In this document: positions 20,533 through 29,573 of the stretch, piece after piece
How the letters are laid out: each line of letters begins with the position of its first letter
How positions within the stretch are numbered: the first letter of the stretch is position 1
Assembly (NCBI GenBank): GCA_900455155.1
Contig: UGUC01000004.1
Span: forward strand, 620,001 to 684,000
Direction: 5' to 3'
DNA: 64,000 bases
DNA from: Providencia stuartii
Lineage (GTDB): Bacteria > Pseudomonadota > Gammaproteobacteria > Enterobacterales > Enterobacteriaceae
The notes under the pieces: model-generated
The model's input: the letters and a program-made list of their open reading frames with translations, nothing else
Database searches by the model: none
Told to the model about the DNA's origin: nothing
Position numbers and translations under genes: made by a program

Positions 20533-21181
20533 AACTGTTTAAAATCCAAGGTAATAATGCAATTAAACCGCTTTGTTCCTTCATGATGAATACCTTAGTC
20601 GGTTCTATAGGAGTTGTGCAGACATTGAATTTCCACTTGTAAGTGGAAATAAATTGGAAGGGAAAATAAGTGTAATGCGTATAAAAATTAAACCAACCGG
20701 AAATAAAATGGAAAACAACTCAATATTGGAGTGTCTAAAATAAGCATAACTAAGTAATTTATTTATTAAATCTTTTGAAATTCAAATTATTAGCAATGTA
20801 ATGATAGAACTGGAAAGGCGAAATAGCCGCTGTAAAATAAAGTGGAAATCGAAAAGTGGAAATAGGTATAAAAGGGAACTGAGCATTTCCACTTAGAGAG
20901 ATTAGCCCTGAAACAGGCGATTTTTGGTGAAAAACAAAATAACAGAATTGCGGTTATGATCACGCAAAATAGTCGATTCTTCCCTTTTCCGCTAACAAGT
21001 GGAAGCGAGCGATGATCTGCGTTAAAAGTTGCTGTAACCACAAAGATGTTGAACTCATTTCAGGCAATCGGAGGCCCTTGTGATTCGAGAGTAGGAAGCT
21101 ACCGTTTTATCACACTGAATTTTTGCCTATCGTTTAATACGCAGTGAGATAGGCAAAGTGATTGATAAATCGAGCAAACCA
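20533..21181. promoter_or_regulatory. Control region with repeated AAGTGGAAA half-sites
   Basis: This 650-base gap lies between the operon and its regulator gene. It contains AAGTGGAAA or its complement five times: 20630-20638 (inverted) and 20641-20649 forming a 20-base palindrome with a 2-base spacer, 20840-20848, 20854-20862, and 20886-20894 (inverted). A sixth copy with one mismatch lies at 20997-21005. The clustering between a DNA-binding PRD regulator and its presumed target suggests operators. I found no clear sigma-54 promoter in the stretch before the operon. Confidence 0.6.
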
Positions 21182-23117
21182 CTAGATACGCGCCAGACTG
21201 TCTTTCGCGATCACTTGGAATTCATTGAAATTTTTAACCGTAATCAGCCTACGGGTGGTTTTCTCTTTTACGAAGGTAACGAAAAGATCATAAATCGCCA
21301 TAGCCTCCTCATAGTCAGCCTTGCTAATCGCCAATAGGAAAACTACGTAGGCGTTTTCTTTCGTCTCTTTGTTCCATTCAATACCTTTAGGGGCAACAAT
21401 CGTCACGACAACCGTTTTATTTGCCAATAATCCCAGTGAATGAGGAAGCGCAATTCCTTCGCCTAATAATGTAGAAACAATCGATTCGCGCTCTTGTAAT
21501 GATGGATAAAAATCCGCAGTCACATAGCCATCTTGTTGTAATTTATGGCAAACCGTTTGGAATAATGTTTCTTGGCTGATTTTGTCATTAATCACCATAA
21601 AGTAGCGTTCATCAAAGAAGCGCTCAATAATATAGGGACGGGTTTGATCTATCATGGCTAATTTGCCGATCTGCTCTAGTTGATAAGGCGTCGGAAATGG
21701 CGCTATCTTGATCACGGGTTTATTTTTTTCAGAAATACGAACGGTGGTGATCACAAAGTCTTCTTCGACTTCATCTAATGACTCATATTCTTGTAGAGTT
21801 AACCCTCGGCTAAATTTGAGTTGTGGAAACTCACGCATGATTTTTGATTCAACGACTCGAAATGTGGAATTTCCCGCATCGGTGACAACCAGCACTTCTG
21901 TCTGGCGAATAGAGCCGGCACCATAATTCCTTTCCAAACTGACACCAATGTGAACGGCAAGGTAACCAAGCTCATCTTCATTGATTGGATAAGGAAGTAA
22001 TTGCTTACTTGCACTGGTCAGTGCACTGAGCGTGACATCATAGGCGAAAGGATAATATTGCTTGATATCACTTAACAAAGGGTTAGGGGTAATAATGTGA
22101 TATTGCAGACGTGTCATCAGGGCCGCAATATGGGTATTGAGATCCTTTTTGAGTTTCTCATCATCACGTAAGTCATAATTATATAATTCATTAATATAAT
22201 TAAGAATATATTCAACCAATTCATGATGATGATGATTTTTTTGTTGAGTAATATCTTGGTGGCTAATGCGCTGTGCGATGATTTGATCATGCAGATAGCT
22301 GAGTTCTGCACTTGATAGATCACTGCCAAGAAAATAAATAAGCCCTTTCGAAACTTCTTCACAGGCTTTACGTAGCGTCTCTTCACTATCATGATCTTTT
22401 AACGACAGATGTGAGTTCATGGCCTCGAGTGATCCGTAAAATAGTGACAGCGCAATTAAATACCAGATATAGATGCCCTTCATTACTTAAACGAACATCA
22501 AAACGGTTCATACTGTTATGGAGAACTTTATCGATATAGGTCAAATCAAGGTTATCTAAACATTCTGGCTGGAAAATGGATAAGTCTTGATTAATTTGCT
22601 GTGAAAAGCGGCGCCATAGGGTTTCGGTCATGCAAGCTCGGATGGCCCACTCACTACCGTTAAGGCGGATCCCTTGATGTGGAATGCTTTCTAATAAGAT
22701 CTGGTATTTTTGTAGATGCTCTCTGACAACACTCATATCTTGCTGTAGCGTTCCACGGCTAATAAACCACTCTTCCGCGATATCGTCCAATTTTACGGGT
22801 AAAGAGAGCATCAATAGTTTTAGCAATAACGCATCAACACGCTCTTTACTGGTACGAGGAATACTATTTTCGACTTGGTTTTGCTGGGTAAGTTTAGCAA
22901 AAAGCGCTTCATCATCGACTTTTAAACGGTAACCATGGCCTCGCTCATAGAGGATATGAGCGCTGTAATTTTGTATGAGTGCATTTATCTCATTAATGTC
23001 AGAGCGAATTGTTCGGGTTGATACCGAAAAACGCTTAGCTAGCTCATCTTGAGGCACTACCTCATCAAGGATACTTGCAAAAATTTGATTGAGTCGCTGT
23101 TGAGTGAATAAAGCCAC
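21182..23117 (-). CDS. PRD-containing transcriptional regulator with EIIB/EIIA-like domains
   Basis: Large PTS-controlled regulator of the MtlR/LicR/BglG-related group. Order of domains: HTH_11-type winged helix (DELAKRFSVSTRTIRSDINEINALI), a second Mga/HTH-like segment (LDDIAEEWFISRGTLQQDMSVVREHLQ), two PRDs (LSNEGHLYLVFNCAV; YDVTLSALTSASKQ with LGYLAVHIGVSLER), an EIIB-like segment (TEVLVVTDAGNSTFRVVESKI) and an EIIA domain (LLGEGIALPHSLG, with its probable phospho-His). The frame breaks at TTTT 22397-22400; TTT restores SVVKDHDSEETL. I favour GTG 23117 (VALFTQQRLNQIF) because AGAAGG lies seven bases upstream; longer frames lack such a site. Corrected length is about 644 residues. Adjacent and co-oriented with the operon it probably activates. 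Confidence 0.82.
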
Positions 23118-23297
23118 GAAAATACCTTCTCGACCTAAAACCATAAGCTTAATAGCCAAAATAGTTCTTTTATTTTGGCTGACTATGGATTTGGACTCTA
23201 TCATAAGCCTATCAACATACCGAGTATGGCAGATCATAAATTTGAGAATATCTTCGCAAAAACCGAGAGATTTTAAGAAATAGTGCACTTTTTGTAT

Positions 23298-23320
23298 GGG
23301 CCAAAAAGGTCATTTGGCCC
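23298..23320 (-). terminator. Hairpin after yhaK
   Basis: Perfect 8-bp stem GGGCCAAA/TTTGGCCC with a 7-base loop, 9 bases past the yhaK stop on the minus strand. Confidence 0.6.
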
Positions 23321-23328
23321 GTTGAAGA

Positions 23329-24031
23329 TCATGCACCGAGGTCAATGAGTAAAGCGCGCATTGATTTTGATGATGAGAGTGTTAGTGCATTTTCATTTTG
23401 AATAAATACACCATCATTACAACTCATTTCTATGGTTTCGCCATTTTCTGCTTGGAGAGTCGCTCCTCCACGAATGGATTGGAGATAAGCATTTTTCCCC
23501 TTAAGCTTAATATGTTGAGCACTTTCAGGCGTAATATTGAGCTGTGTAATCCAAATTTGTTGACGTAATTGAATGCTCTCATTTTCGCCATCAGGTGAAG
23601 CAACTAACATATTACTATCAGGCGGTAATTGAATTTTTTGGGCCGGATAGTACTCTTGCTGTGGGCAAGCATTTAGCCATAAACTGCAAACGAGTTAACG
23701 GCTTATATGGACACATATTATGTTCACTGTAACTTAAATCAGGACGAGGTGAGAAACGAATACACTCGCCTTCACTTACATTGATTTTATTACCTAAACT
23801 ATCGCGATATTCGGCACTTCCTTGTAGTATAAAGTTAAGAATATCGACATGTGGGTAGCTTTTAGGCTGAAACGCACTTTCAGGCGCAATAACTTCCTGA
23901 TTGAGTACTCTTAGTGTCTTAAACCCCATAAAATCAGGGTCAAAATAATGGCCGAAGGAAAACGCATAACGTGCCTGTAACCAGCCATAGTCAGCCTTTC
24001 CACAGTGCTTAACTGCCCTTAATGTCATCAT
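23329..24031 (-). CDS. yhaK: Pirin-family protein YhaK
   Basis: Bicupin of the pirin family; the E. coli homologue is a redox-sensitive marker protein without a firmly known reaction. Start ATG 24031 (MMTLRAVKHCGKADYGWLQARYAFSFGHYFDP) has GGGAGG upstream. The metal-site region of the N-terminal cupin is YPHVDILNFILQGSAEYRDS with a later YSEHN. The frame breaks at AAA 23681-23683; AA restores LTRLQLWLNACPQQEYYPAQ and joins the C-terminal cupin, which ends MRALLIDLGA. About 233 residues, equal to E. coli. Divergent from yhaJ with a 140-base shared promoter region, as in E. coli. Confidence 0.93.
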
Positions 24032-24168
24032 GGTGGCTAACCCTCCCTTCGCTCGACAAAAATACACAAAAATTGATAAATTTATAGAGTTATCATAAAT
24101 AGCTGGACGTTGAATTGTTAGCCAGTTAATCTGTTTACTTCATTCAAATTTCCTGAAAGAGATATCCC

Positions 24169-25066
24169 ATGAGTAAAGAGAGAGCATTAACACTTGAATC
24201 ATTAAGGGTGATGGATGCAATCGACCGGCGTGGTAGCTTTGCTGCTGCTGCTGACGAATTGGGCCGAGTGCCCTCAGCACTCAGTTATACCATGCAAAAG
24301 TTAGAAGAAGAGTTGGATGTTATTCTATTTGATCGTTCAGGACATAGAACAAAATTTACGAATGTCGGTAGGATGTTGTTAGAACGAGGTCGAGTATTAC
24401 TTGAAGCCGCAGAAAAATTGACATCCGATGCAGAAGCGCTCGCTAAAGGTTGGGAAACTCACCTTACCATTGTTTGTGAAGCATTAGTTCCTGCGTATTA
24501 CTTATTCCCGTTAGTGGATAAATTAGCTGAAAAATCCGAAACGCAACTTTCTATTTTAACTGAAGTACTTGCAGGGGCGTGGGAACGGTTAGAAAGTGGA
24601 AAGGCGGATATTGTTATCGCACCGGATATGCACTTTCGTTCCTCCTCCGAGATAAACTCTAAGTCGTTATACAGCGTTAACCATGTCTATGTTGCTAGCC
24701 CTGATCACCCGATCCACCCAAGAGCCAGAGCCGCTGTCAGATACGACACGTATTAAATATCGAGGTATTGCGGTGGCCGATACCGCACGTGAACGACCAG
24801 TTATTACAGTACAGTTATTAGATAAACAGCAAAGATTAACGGTCTCCACTATTGAAGATAAGCGTAGTGCGCTATTAGCAGGGTTAGGTGTAGCAACGAT
24901 GCCATATCCAATGGTAGAGCAAGATATTCGTGAAGGGCGCTTGCGTGTAGTCAGTGCAGAATATAGCCATCAGACGAATATTATTATGGCGTGGCGCAGA
25001 GACAGTATGGGTGAAGCAAAATCGTGGTGCTTACGAGAAATACCTAAATTATTTGCTAATAAATAA
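24169..25066 (+). CDS. yhaJ: LysR-type transcriptional regulator YhaJ
   Basis: LysR-type regulator; in E. coli YhaJ controls yhaK and other targets and responds to aromatic signals. The winged helix is residues about 6-65 (LESLRVMDAIDRRGSFAAAADELGRVPSALSYTMQKLEEEL), nearly identical to E. coli. The effector domain follows (ETQLSILTEVLAGAWERLESGKADIVIAPDMHFRSSSEI). The frame breaks at CCC 24717-24719; CC restores DHPIHQEPEPLSDTTRIKYRG and the gene ends REIPKLFANK, about 298 residues. Start ATG 24169 follows AAAGAGATATCCC. Confidence 0.94.
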
Positions 25067-25077
25067 AGAGTAAAAAA

Positions 25078-25105
25078 GCACCTCTATATAGCACTATAGA
25101 GGTGC
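25078..25105. terminator. Bidirectional hairpin between yhaJ and yqjF
   Basis: Perfect 11-bp stem GCACCTCTATA/TATAGAGGTGC with a 6-base loop. An A6 run at 25072-25077 gives the U-tract for yqjF on the minus strand; yhaJ converges on it. Confidence 0.8.
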
Positions 25106-25160
25106 AACCAAATTCGGTTATCAATTTATCAAGTAAAGGTTAATGATGAAAAAGCAACTT

Positions 25161-25556
25161 TTACCATTTTCTATTCAATAAATGGTCAATACTAAATTTA
25201 CCAGGGCCTGTGACTGCCAGTAATAAAAAGCCACCTGCAATAGTCATGTTCTTCATAAACATCAAACTATTTGGCTCTACACTGAAATTAATGTGGAAGA
25301 GCAGGGATGTTAATACACAAAAAACAGCAGTAAAAATAGCCACTGTTCTGGTGAGAAAACCAAAAAGCACAGCAAGCCCGCCACCCAGTTCTAATAAAAT
25401 AGTCAGGGGAAGTAAAAAGCCGGGAACACCCATCGCTTGCATATATTGTTGAGTGCCTGCATAAGCGTCACCTAACTTACCATACCCAGCAACAATAAAC
25501 AGAATCGGCATCATAATGCGGGCAAGTAATAGCACGCTATTTTCTAAATTTTTCAT
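25161..25556 (-). CDS. yqjF: DoxX-family membrane protein YqjF
   Basis: Inner membrane protein of the DoxX family with four predicted spans (LLARIMMPILFIVAGYGKL, LPLTILLELGGGLAVLFGFL, VAIFTAVFCVLTSLLF, MTIAGGFLLLAVTGPG). ATG 25556 (MKNLENS) is preceded by GGAGAATCTTA; the frame extends to 25607 but without a site. About 131 residues, ending FSIDHLLNRKW as in E. coli YqjF. Function is not established; relatives have been linked to redox stress. Confidence 0.92.
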   Translation of the reverse strand: MKNLENSVLLLARIMMPILFIVAGYGKLGDAYAGTQQYMQAMGVPGFLLPLTILLELGGGLAVLFGFLTRTVAIFTAVFCVLTSLLFHINFSVEPNSLMFMKNMTIAGGFLLLAVTGPGKFSIDHLLNRKW

Positions 25557-25746
25557 TAAGATTCTCCAGCTAACTAGGTCAGCAAGTGTCAATAAAATGA
25601 GATACACATCGCGATATAAATTGTTTTTTTAGCATTAAATGACAAGAAATCACCTAACGACGCTATGGTAGTGATTTGCGGGTTCAATAAAAAGCAAAGG
25701 TTATTAACAAAGATGGACAAAAATATTGAATAATGGCAGGGAGAGG

Positions 25747-25774
25747 AAACCTGAAATGGTCAGATTTCAGGTTT
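25747..25774 (-). terminator. Terminator-like hairpin after yqjK
   Basis: Perfect 11-bp stem AAACCTGAAAT/ATTTCAGGTTT with a 6-base loop, 13 bases past the yqjK stop (minus strand). Confidence 0.7.
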
Positions 25775-25787
25775 GGAGCAGAGTAGG

Positions 25788-26087
25788 TTATTTTTTACCC
25801 GTATTAACAACGCCTTGGAGGGTTCGCACTAAACTCCAAGCGGCAATCGCTTTTTTGCCTAGGGAAAAAATACGCTGAGGCCGTTTAATGGTATAAAGAG
25901 AAATAAGACCGGCAGCGGCAACAAAAATAGGCCGGAAGGTGACAAAGATTTGCCATGAGCGATCGTAAGGCTCTGTCATCTGTAACCAATCTTTGGAAGC
26001 CGCAGAGAGTTCAGAACGCTGTTGCTCAATTTGTTTGATTAAACGCTGTTTCTTTTTAACCAATAATAGGCGCTTGCTTTTATTCAT
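25788..26087 (-). CDS. yqjK: YqjK-like small protein
   Basis: Protein of 99 residues, basic N-terminus (MNKSKRLLLVKKKQRLIKQIEQQRSEL) with coiled-coil character, then a short hydrophobic segment (FRPIFVAAAGLISLYTI). Overlaps the end of yqjE by 8 bases. The yqjD-yqjE-yqjK order is the same as in E. coli, where these proteins form a stationary-phase operon; YqjK's function is unknown. Confidence 0.88.
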   Translation of the reverse strand: MNKSKRLLLVKKKQRLIKQIEQQRSELSAASKDWLQMTEPYDRSWQIFVTFRPIFVAAAGLISLYTIKRPQRIFSLGKKAIAAWSLVRTLQGVVNTGKK

Positions 26088-26478
26088 CTTTTGACCCCAT
26101 TAACGCTTTAGAATCTTCCTTTAACTGCTCTCGAGTTGCGCCGAGTAAGGTCGATTGTCTCGCTTTTTTTAAGGTCCAAATTGCGCCAATAATAGCGAGT
26201 AATATTAAAACGCCTGTAGTAATCGCAAGGGCTTGATAGCGATAAATAGGATCAACTGACCAAAAGATCAAACCAATGAGGCACATTAGACCAAAGGCAG
26301 TAAAAAGTAGGGTGATACCCGCCATTAAAATGAGTTGAATAAGAGTGGTTTTTTCTTCCTCTAATTCAACTGCGATTAATTGGATCCGAGTTTCCACCAT
26401 TTGCACGGCGATACCGGCGATGCGTTGTAAGGTATTAAGGACCCCTTTTCCGGGGCCCTGACGCTCTTGTTGTTCCAT
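26080..26478 (-). CDS. yqjE: Phage holin-like membrane protein YqjE (DUF1469)
   Basis: Membrane protein of 132 residues with two spans (LIQLILMAGITLLFTAFGLMCLIGLIF and LAITTGVLILLAIIGAIWTL) and an amphipathic helix before them. It starts 5 bases after the yqjD stop, so the two are translated from one message. In E. coli YqjE is an inner membrane protein made with the ribosome-binding YqjD. Confidence 0.9.
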   Translation of the reverse strand: MEQQERQGPGKGVLNTLQRIAGIAVQMVETRIQLIAVELEEEKTTLIQLILMAGITLLFTAFGLMCLIGLIFWSVDPIYRYQALAITTGVLILLAIIGAIWTLKKARQSTLLGATREQLKEDSKALMGSKDE

Positions 26479-26483
26479 AAAAA

Positions 26484-26789
26484 TTAACGCTTAGCGAGTA
26501 ATACGCCAAGAACGACGCCAACAGCAGCACCGATACCGATGCCAGTCCACGGATTTTCGCGCACATAATTATCCGCACGACCCGCGATTTCTTTTGTTTG
26601 CTCGGTGATTTTATCACCCGCGTTGCTCAGTTTGGCGCGTGAAGCGTGTAAGGCATCTTGAGCTTTTTGCTTCAGGCTGTCTATTTCTTCTTTCGATTTG
26701 TTTCCAGTATCGTTTAGCATCGCTTCGAGAGAGTCAGCCAGTGCTTTTAGTTCTGCGCGTAGATCTTCTGATGAGTTATTCGATGACAT
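26484..26789 (-). CDS. yqjD: ElaB/YqjD/DUF883 membrane-anchored ribosome-binding protein
   Basis: Protein of 101 residues: a long helical, charged cytoplasmic part (DLRAELKALADSLEAMLND to NAGDKITEQTKEIAGRADNY) and a C-terminal tail anchor (GIGIGAAVGVVLGVLLAKR). In E. coli YqjD binds 70S/100S ribosomes in stationary phase and ties them to the inner membrane. A strong AGGAGG precedes ATG 26789. E. coli has mzrA and yqjC between yqjA and yqjD; they are missing here. Confidence 0.93.
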   Translation of the reverse strand: MSSNNSSEDLRAELKALADSLEAMLNDTGNKSKEEIDSLKQKAQDALHASRAKLSNAGDKITEQTKEIAGRADNYVRENPWTGIGIGAAVGVVLGVLLAKR

Positions 26790-27012
26790 ATGGAACCTCC
26801 TATCAATAGAAAAATATAGTTAGCAGCTTTAACAATAGCTATTTTTACAGTAAGTGCAATGAGGAGAGGGGGAATTATTGATTAAATTAATGTAAAAGAA
26901 TGTTTTATTTCAAGTAAGAGAGAATAATATTATGTTTATGTTAAATAAAAAACGAATTTATATCCAAGACGGATGCTCTAATAAAGATGCATTTGCTGTC
27001 AGAGAGAATAAA

Positions 27013-27035
27013 CGAGAGGCGTAATTTGCCTCTCG
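27013..27035 (-). terminator. Hairpin after yqjA
   Basis: Perfect 8-bp stem CGAGAGGC/GCCTCTCG with a 7-base loop just beyond the yqjA stop (minus strand), followed on that strand by TTTATT. Confidence 0.65.
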
Positions 27036-27052
27036 CCTCGTGATGTGATCAG

Positions 27053-27718
27053 TTAACTTTTTTTTGTGGAAAGTTTTTTCTTAATGACGACGGCAATACT
27101 TCCGATAAGACCAATGATAAGTAGGCCGACAGGGATCAGCATCAACACGTTCATAATATGCTGTTCATACTGTAGAAATATTGGGCTTTTCCCAAAACCA
27201 AAACCAATAGCTGTTAAGATTAAGACCCAAAGAAGACCACTTAGCCAGTTAAATATTTGGAAGCGGCCATTCTGTAGCCCTGCTAGACCAGCAATTGTAG
27301 GCAGGAGCGTCCTGACAAAAGCTAAAAAGCGACCAATCAATAATGCTGCTAAACCATGGCGATGGAATAAGCCGTAAGCACGTTGATGATAATGCTCAGG
27401 AAGATGGGCTAGCCAACCTTTCACCAGTTTCGTGTTGCCAAGCCATCGACCTTGAATATAACCAACCCAGCAACCAAGGCTAGCGCCCGCAGTCAAAATA
27501 ACAATCGTCAATGGATAACTTAGTGTACCTTTTGCTATGAGAACACCAACGAGGATCAATAAGCTGTCACCTGGTAGGAATGCGGCAGGGAGAACCCCAT
27601 TCTCAAGAAAAAGAATAGCGAATAACATAAGGTAAATAGCCCAAACCAACGTAGGGTTGGAGAGCGTGACATAGTCTTGATGCCAAAGGGCAAAAAATAA
27701 TTCTTTAACTAATTCCAT
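27053..27718 (-). CDS. yqjA: DedA-family membrane protein YqjA
   Basis: DedA (SNARE-associated/VTT domain) membrane protein of 221 residues. In E. coli YqjA, with YghB, is needed for normal envelope function and alkaline pH and drug tolerance, probably as a proton-dependent lipid-carrier transporter. Family signatures are [74 protein letters not shown] and the reentrant region around [13 protein letters not shown]. The acidic residue in FLENG and the arginines of GRFLAFVR, known to be essential in DedA proteins, are present. Confidence 0.94.
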   Translation of the reverse strand: MELVKELFFALWHQDYVTLSNPTLVWAIYLMLFAILFLENGVLPAAFLPGDSLLILVGVLIAKGTLSYPLTIVILTAGASLGCWVGYIQGRWLGNTKLVKGWLAHLPEHYHQRAYGLFHRHGLAALLIGRFLAFVRTLLPTIAGLAGLQNGRFQIFNWLSGLLWVLILTAIGFGFGKSPIFLQYEQHIMNVLMLIPVGLLIIGLIGSIAVVIKKKLSTKKS

Positions 27719-28100
27719 TAATGTTTCCTAAACGGCAATAACAGCAACAATTTTATTGTTGGGTAGGGAGACATGGATTATGCGAATACCTAAGTGAAAA
27801 GTCATGTTTCCTCAGGCTGTTAGTTCAAAGCCTCTCCACTTTAACAAAACAAAAAATAACTAAACAGCGAATTCTCGTTCTATTTTTAGAATTCATTTAA
27901 GTTTTGCGGAAAAACGCAATCTTCTTCCTCGCGTTTTTTCTACAATAAATGGTGTGAAAATGGGCTTTACCAAGATGTTTCTTGACAAAAATGGTAAAAA
28001 AAGGTGTTTCCTTATTCAATAGTCTTTAAATATTTTTACTCAAATTATACCTATGGATTATTGATTTTTAGGACTAATTACCCTAATTTATCAGTCATAG

Positions 28101-28244
28101 CAAAGGGGAGTAACTTCTTCTTGTCGGTTTATCGTCATTACGGTGCTCATCATATTGCACCCGGTAGCCGAGCACCACAATTTCCTAACCTAGGATTATT
28201 GTGTTGTAAGTGAGACCTTGCCAGAAGGCAAGGTTTGCTCATCG
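28101..28244 (+). promoter_or_regulatory. Mn2+-sensing yybP-ykoY riboswitch (alx leader, PRE)
   Basis: The leader of alx matches the yybP-ykoY aptamer: GGGGAGTA near the 5' end, the paired GGTGCTC/GAGCACC segments around GCACCCGGTAGCC, and the second conserved arm TGAGACCTTGCC-AGAA-GGCAAGGTTTGCTCA. In E. coli this element, first described as a pH-responsive element, binds Mn2+ and raises alx expression. It lies about 90 bases before the alx start, with a terminator hairpin between. Confidence 0.92.
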
Positions 28245-28287
28245 TTTACAACCAAAAGATAGTCACTCTAGGTTAAAAACAATTAAG

Positions 28288-28323
28288 CGGCTGATGCCTT
28301 CTGAGGTGTCAGCCGTTTTTTTT
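28288..28323 (+). terminator. Intrinsic terminator of the alx riboswitch
   Basis: Stem CGGCTGATGCC/GGTGTCAGCCG (28288-28298 and 28305-28315) followed by T8. Placed between the aptamer and the alx ribosome-binding site, so it is the likely expression platform. Confidence 0.88.
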
Positions 28324-28340
28324 GTAATTAAGGAAATTAT

Positions 28341-29300
28341 ATGCACTCTGTTGGTAGCCCTATTTTATGGGGAAGTTTCGCGGTTATCATTCTCATAATG
28401 TTGCTTGTTGACCTATTATGGCAAGGCAAACATAAAGACCAAGTTATGTCGATGAAACAAGCGGCGATTTGGAGCACGGTGTGGGTGACGCTAGCATTGA
28501 TGTTTGCTGGGGGATTTTGGTGGTATCTCAAAGATACGGTAAGCCTTGAATTTGCTAATAGCCAAACAACGGCTTTCTTAACGGGTTATGTATTAGAGAA
28601 AGCTTTAGCGGTTGATAACGTATTTGTGTGGTTAATGTTGTTCAGCTATTTTGCGATCCCAGCGAACCTACAAAGACGTGTTTTAGTTTATGGGGTACTC
28701 GGTGCGATTATACTGCGTACCATTATGATCTTTGCAGGCAGTTGGCTCGTATCTCAATTTAGTTGGATTCTTTACATTTTTGGCCTGTTCCTTCTCTTTA
28801 CAGGTATCAAAATGGCTTTTACAAAGGAAGATGACTCTCCAATTACCGATAAGCCCTTGGTAAAGTGGGTTCGTTCTCATTTACGCATGACTGATGAATT
28901 ACACGGTGAAAAGTTTTTCATTAAACGAAATGGGTTACTTTTTGCTACACCACTTTTTTTAGTCTTGATCCTTGTTGAAATCAGCGATGTGATTTTTGCG
29001 GTAGATAGCATTCCCGCTATTTTTGCTGTCACCACGGATCCGTTTATCGTATTAACCTCAAATCTTTTTGCTATTTTAGGCTTACGTGCAATGTATTTCC
29101 TACTGGCTGGGGTCGCTGAAAAATTCACTATGCTTAAGTACGGTTTGGCGGTGATTTTGACCTTTATCGGTGTGAAAATGCTTTTAATGGATATTTATCA
29201 CATTCCAACGATCATCTCTTTGGGGACGGTTGCAACAATTTTAGTCGCCACTTTAGTGATTAATATTATCGTTAATAAAAGAAACGCTTCTAACTGCTAA
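28341..29300 (+). CDS. alx: TerC-family membrane protein Alx (manganese export-linked)
   Basis: TerC-family membrane protein of 319 residues with about nine spans. E. coli Alx is induced by alkaline pH and Mn2+ and takes part in manganese homeostasis. Acidic residues within spans typical of the family are seen in [19 protein letters not shown] and [31 protein letters not shown]. Start ATG 28341 follows AAGGA. It sits behind its riboswitch and is followed by its own terminator; sstT comes next as in E. coli. Confidence 0.95.
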   Translation: MHSVGSPILWGSFAVIILIMLLVDLLWQGKHKDQVMSMKQAAIWSTVWVTLALMFAGGFWWYLKDTVSLEFANSQTTAFLTGYVLEKALAVDNVFVWLMLFSYFAIPANLQRRVLVYGVLGAIILRTIMIFAGSWLVSQFSWILYIFGLFLLFTGIKMAFTKEDDSPITDKPLVKWVRSHLRMTDELHGEKFFIKRNGLLFATPLFLVLILVEISDVIFAVDSIPAIFAVTTDPFIVLTSNLFAILGLRAMYFLLAGVAEKFTMLKYGLAVILTFIGVKMLLMDIYHIPTIISLGTVATILVATLVINIIVNKRNASNC

Positions 29301-29322
29301 TCTTTCACTGCTTAATTAACTC

Positions 29323-29353
29323 AAGCACTCGGCATAAAAACCGAGTGCTTTTT
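29323..29353 (+). terminator. Terminator of alx
   Basis: Perfect 10-bp stem AAGCACTCGG/CCGAGTGCTT with an 8-base loop, followed by TTTCTCTTT. Confidence 0.88.
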
Positions 29354-29573
29354 CTCTTTAACAGACTGAAAAATATCATAGATTTCTCAGTTTCCTATCC
29401 TACTATAAGAAACAAAATACAATTAGGATCACAGATATGTAAATATATTGTTAAAATAAAAAAATTATTGTCTATATTTAAAATAATCGCCTTTCCATAA
29501 GGTATTTATTCCTTATACTGGCAGAGCAAACACATTTAATTCCTAATAAAGATAAATAATGTATGGGTCTCTT

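Noticed and set aside
20533-20640. Sigma-54 promoter before the PRD-SFCGS operon
   Set aside because: I looked for the GG-N10-GC pattern on the minus strand because relatives of the system can use LevR-type activation, but found no convincing match; the regulator also lacks a sigma-54 interaction domain.
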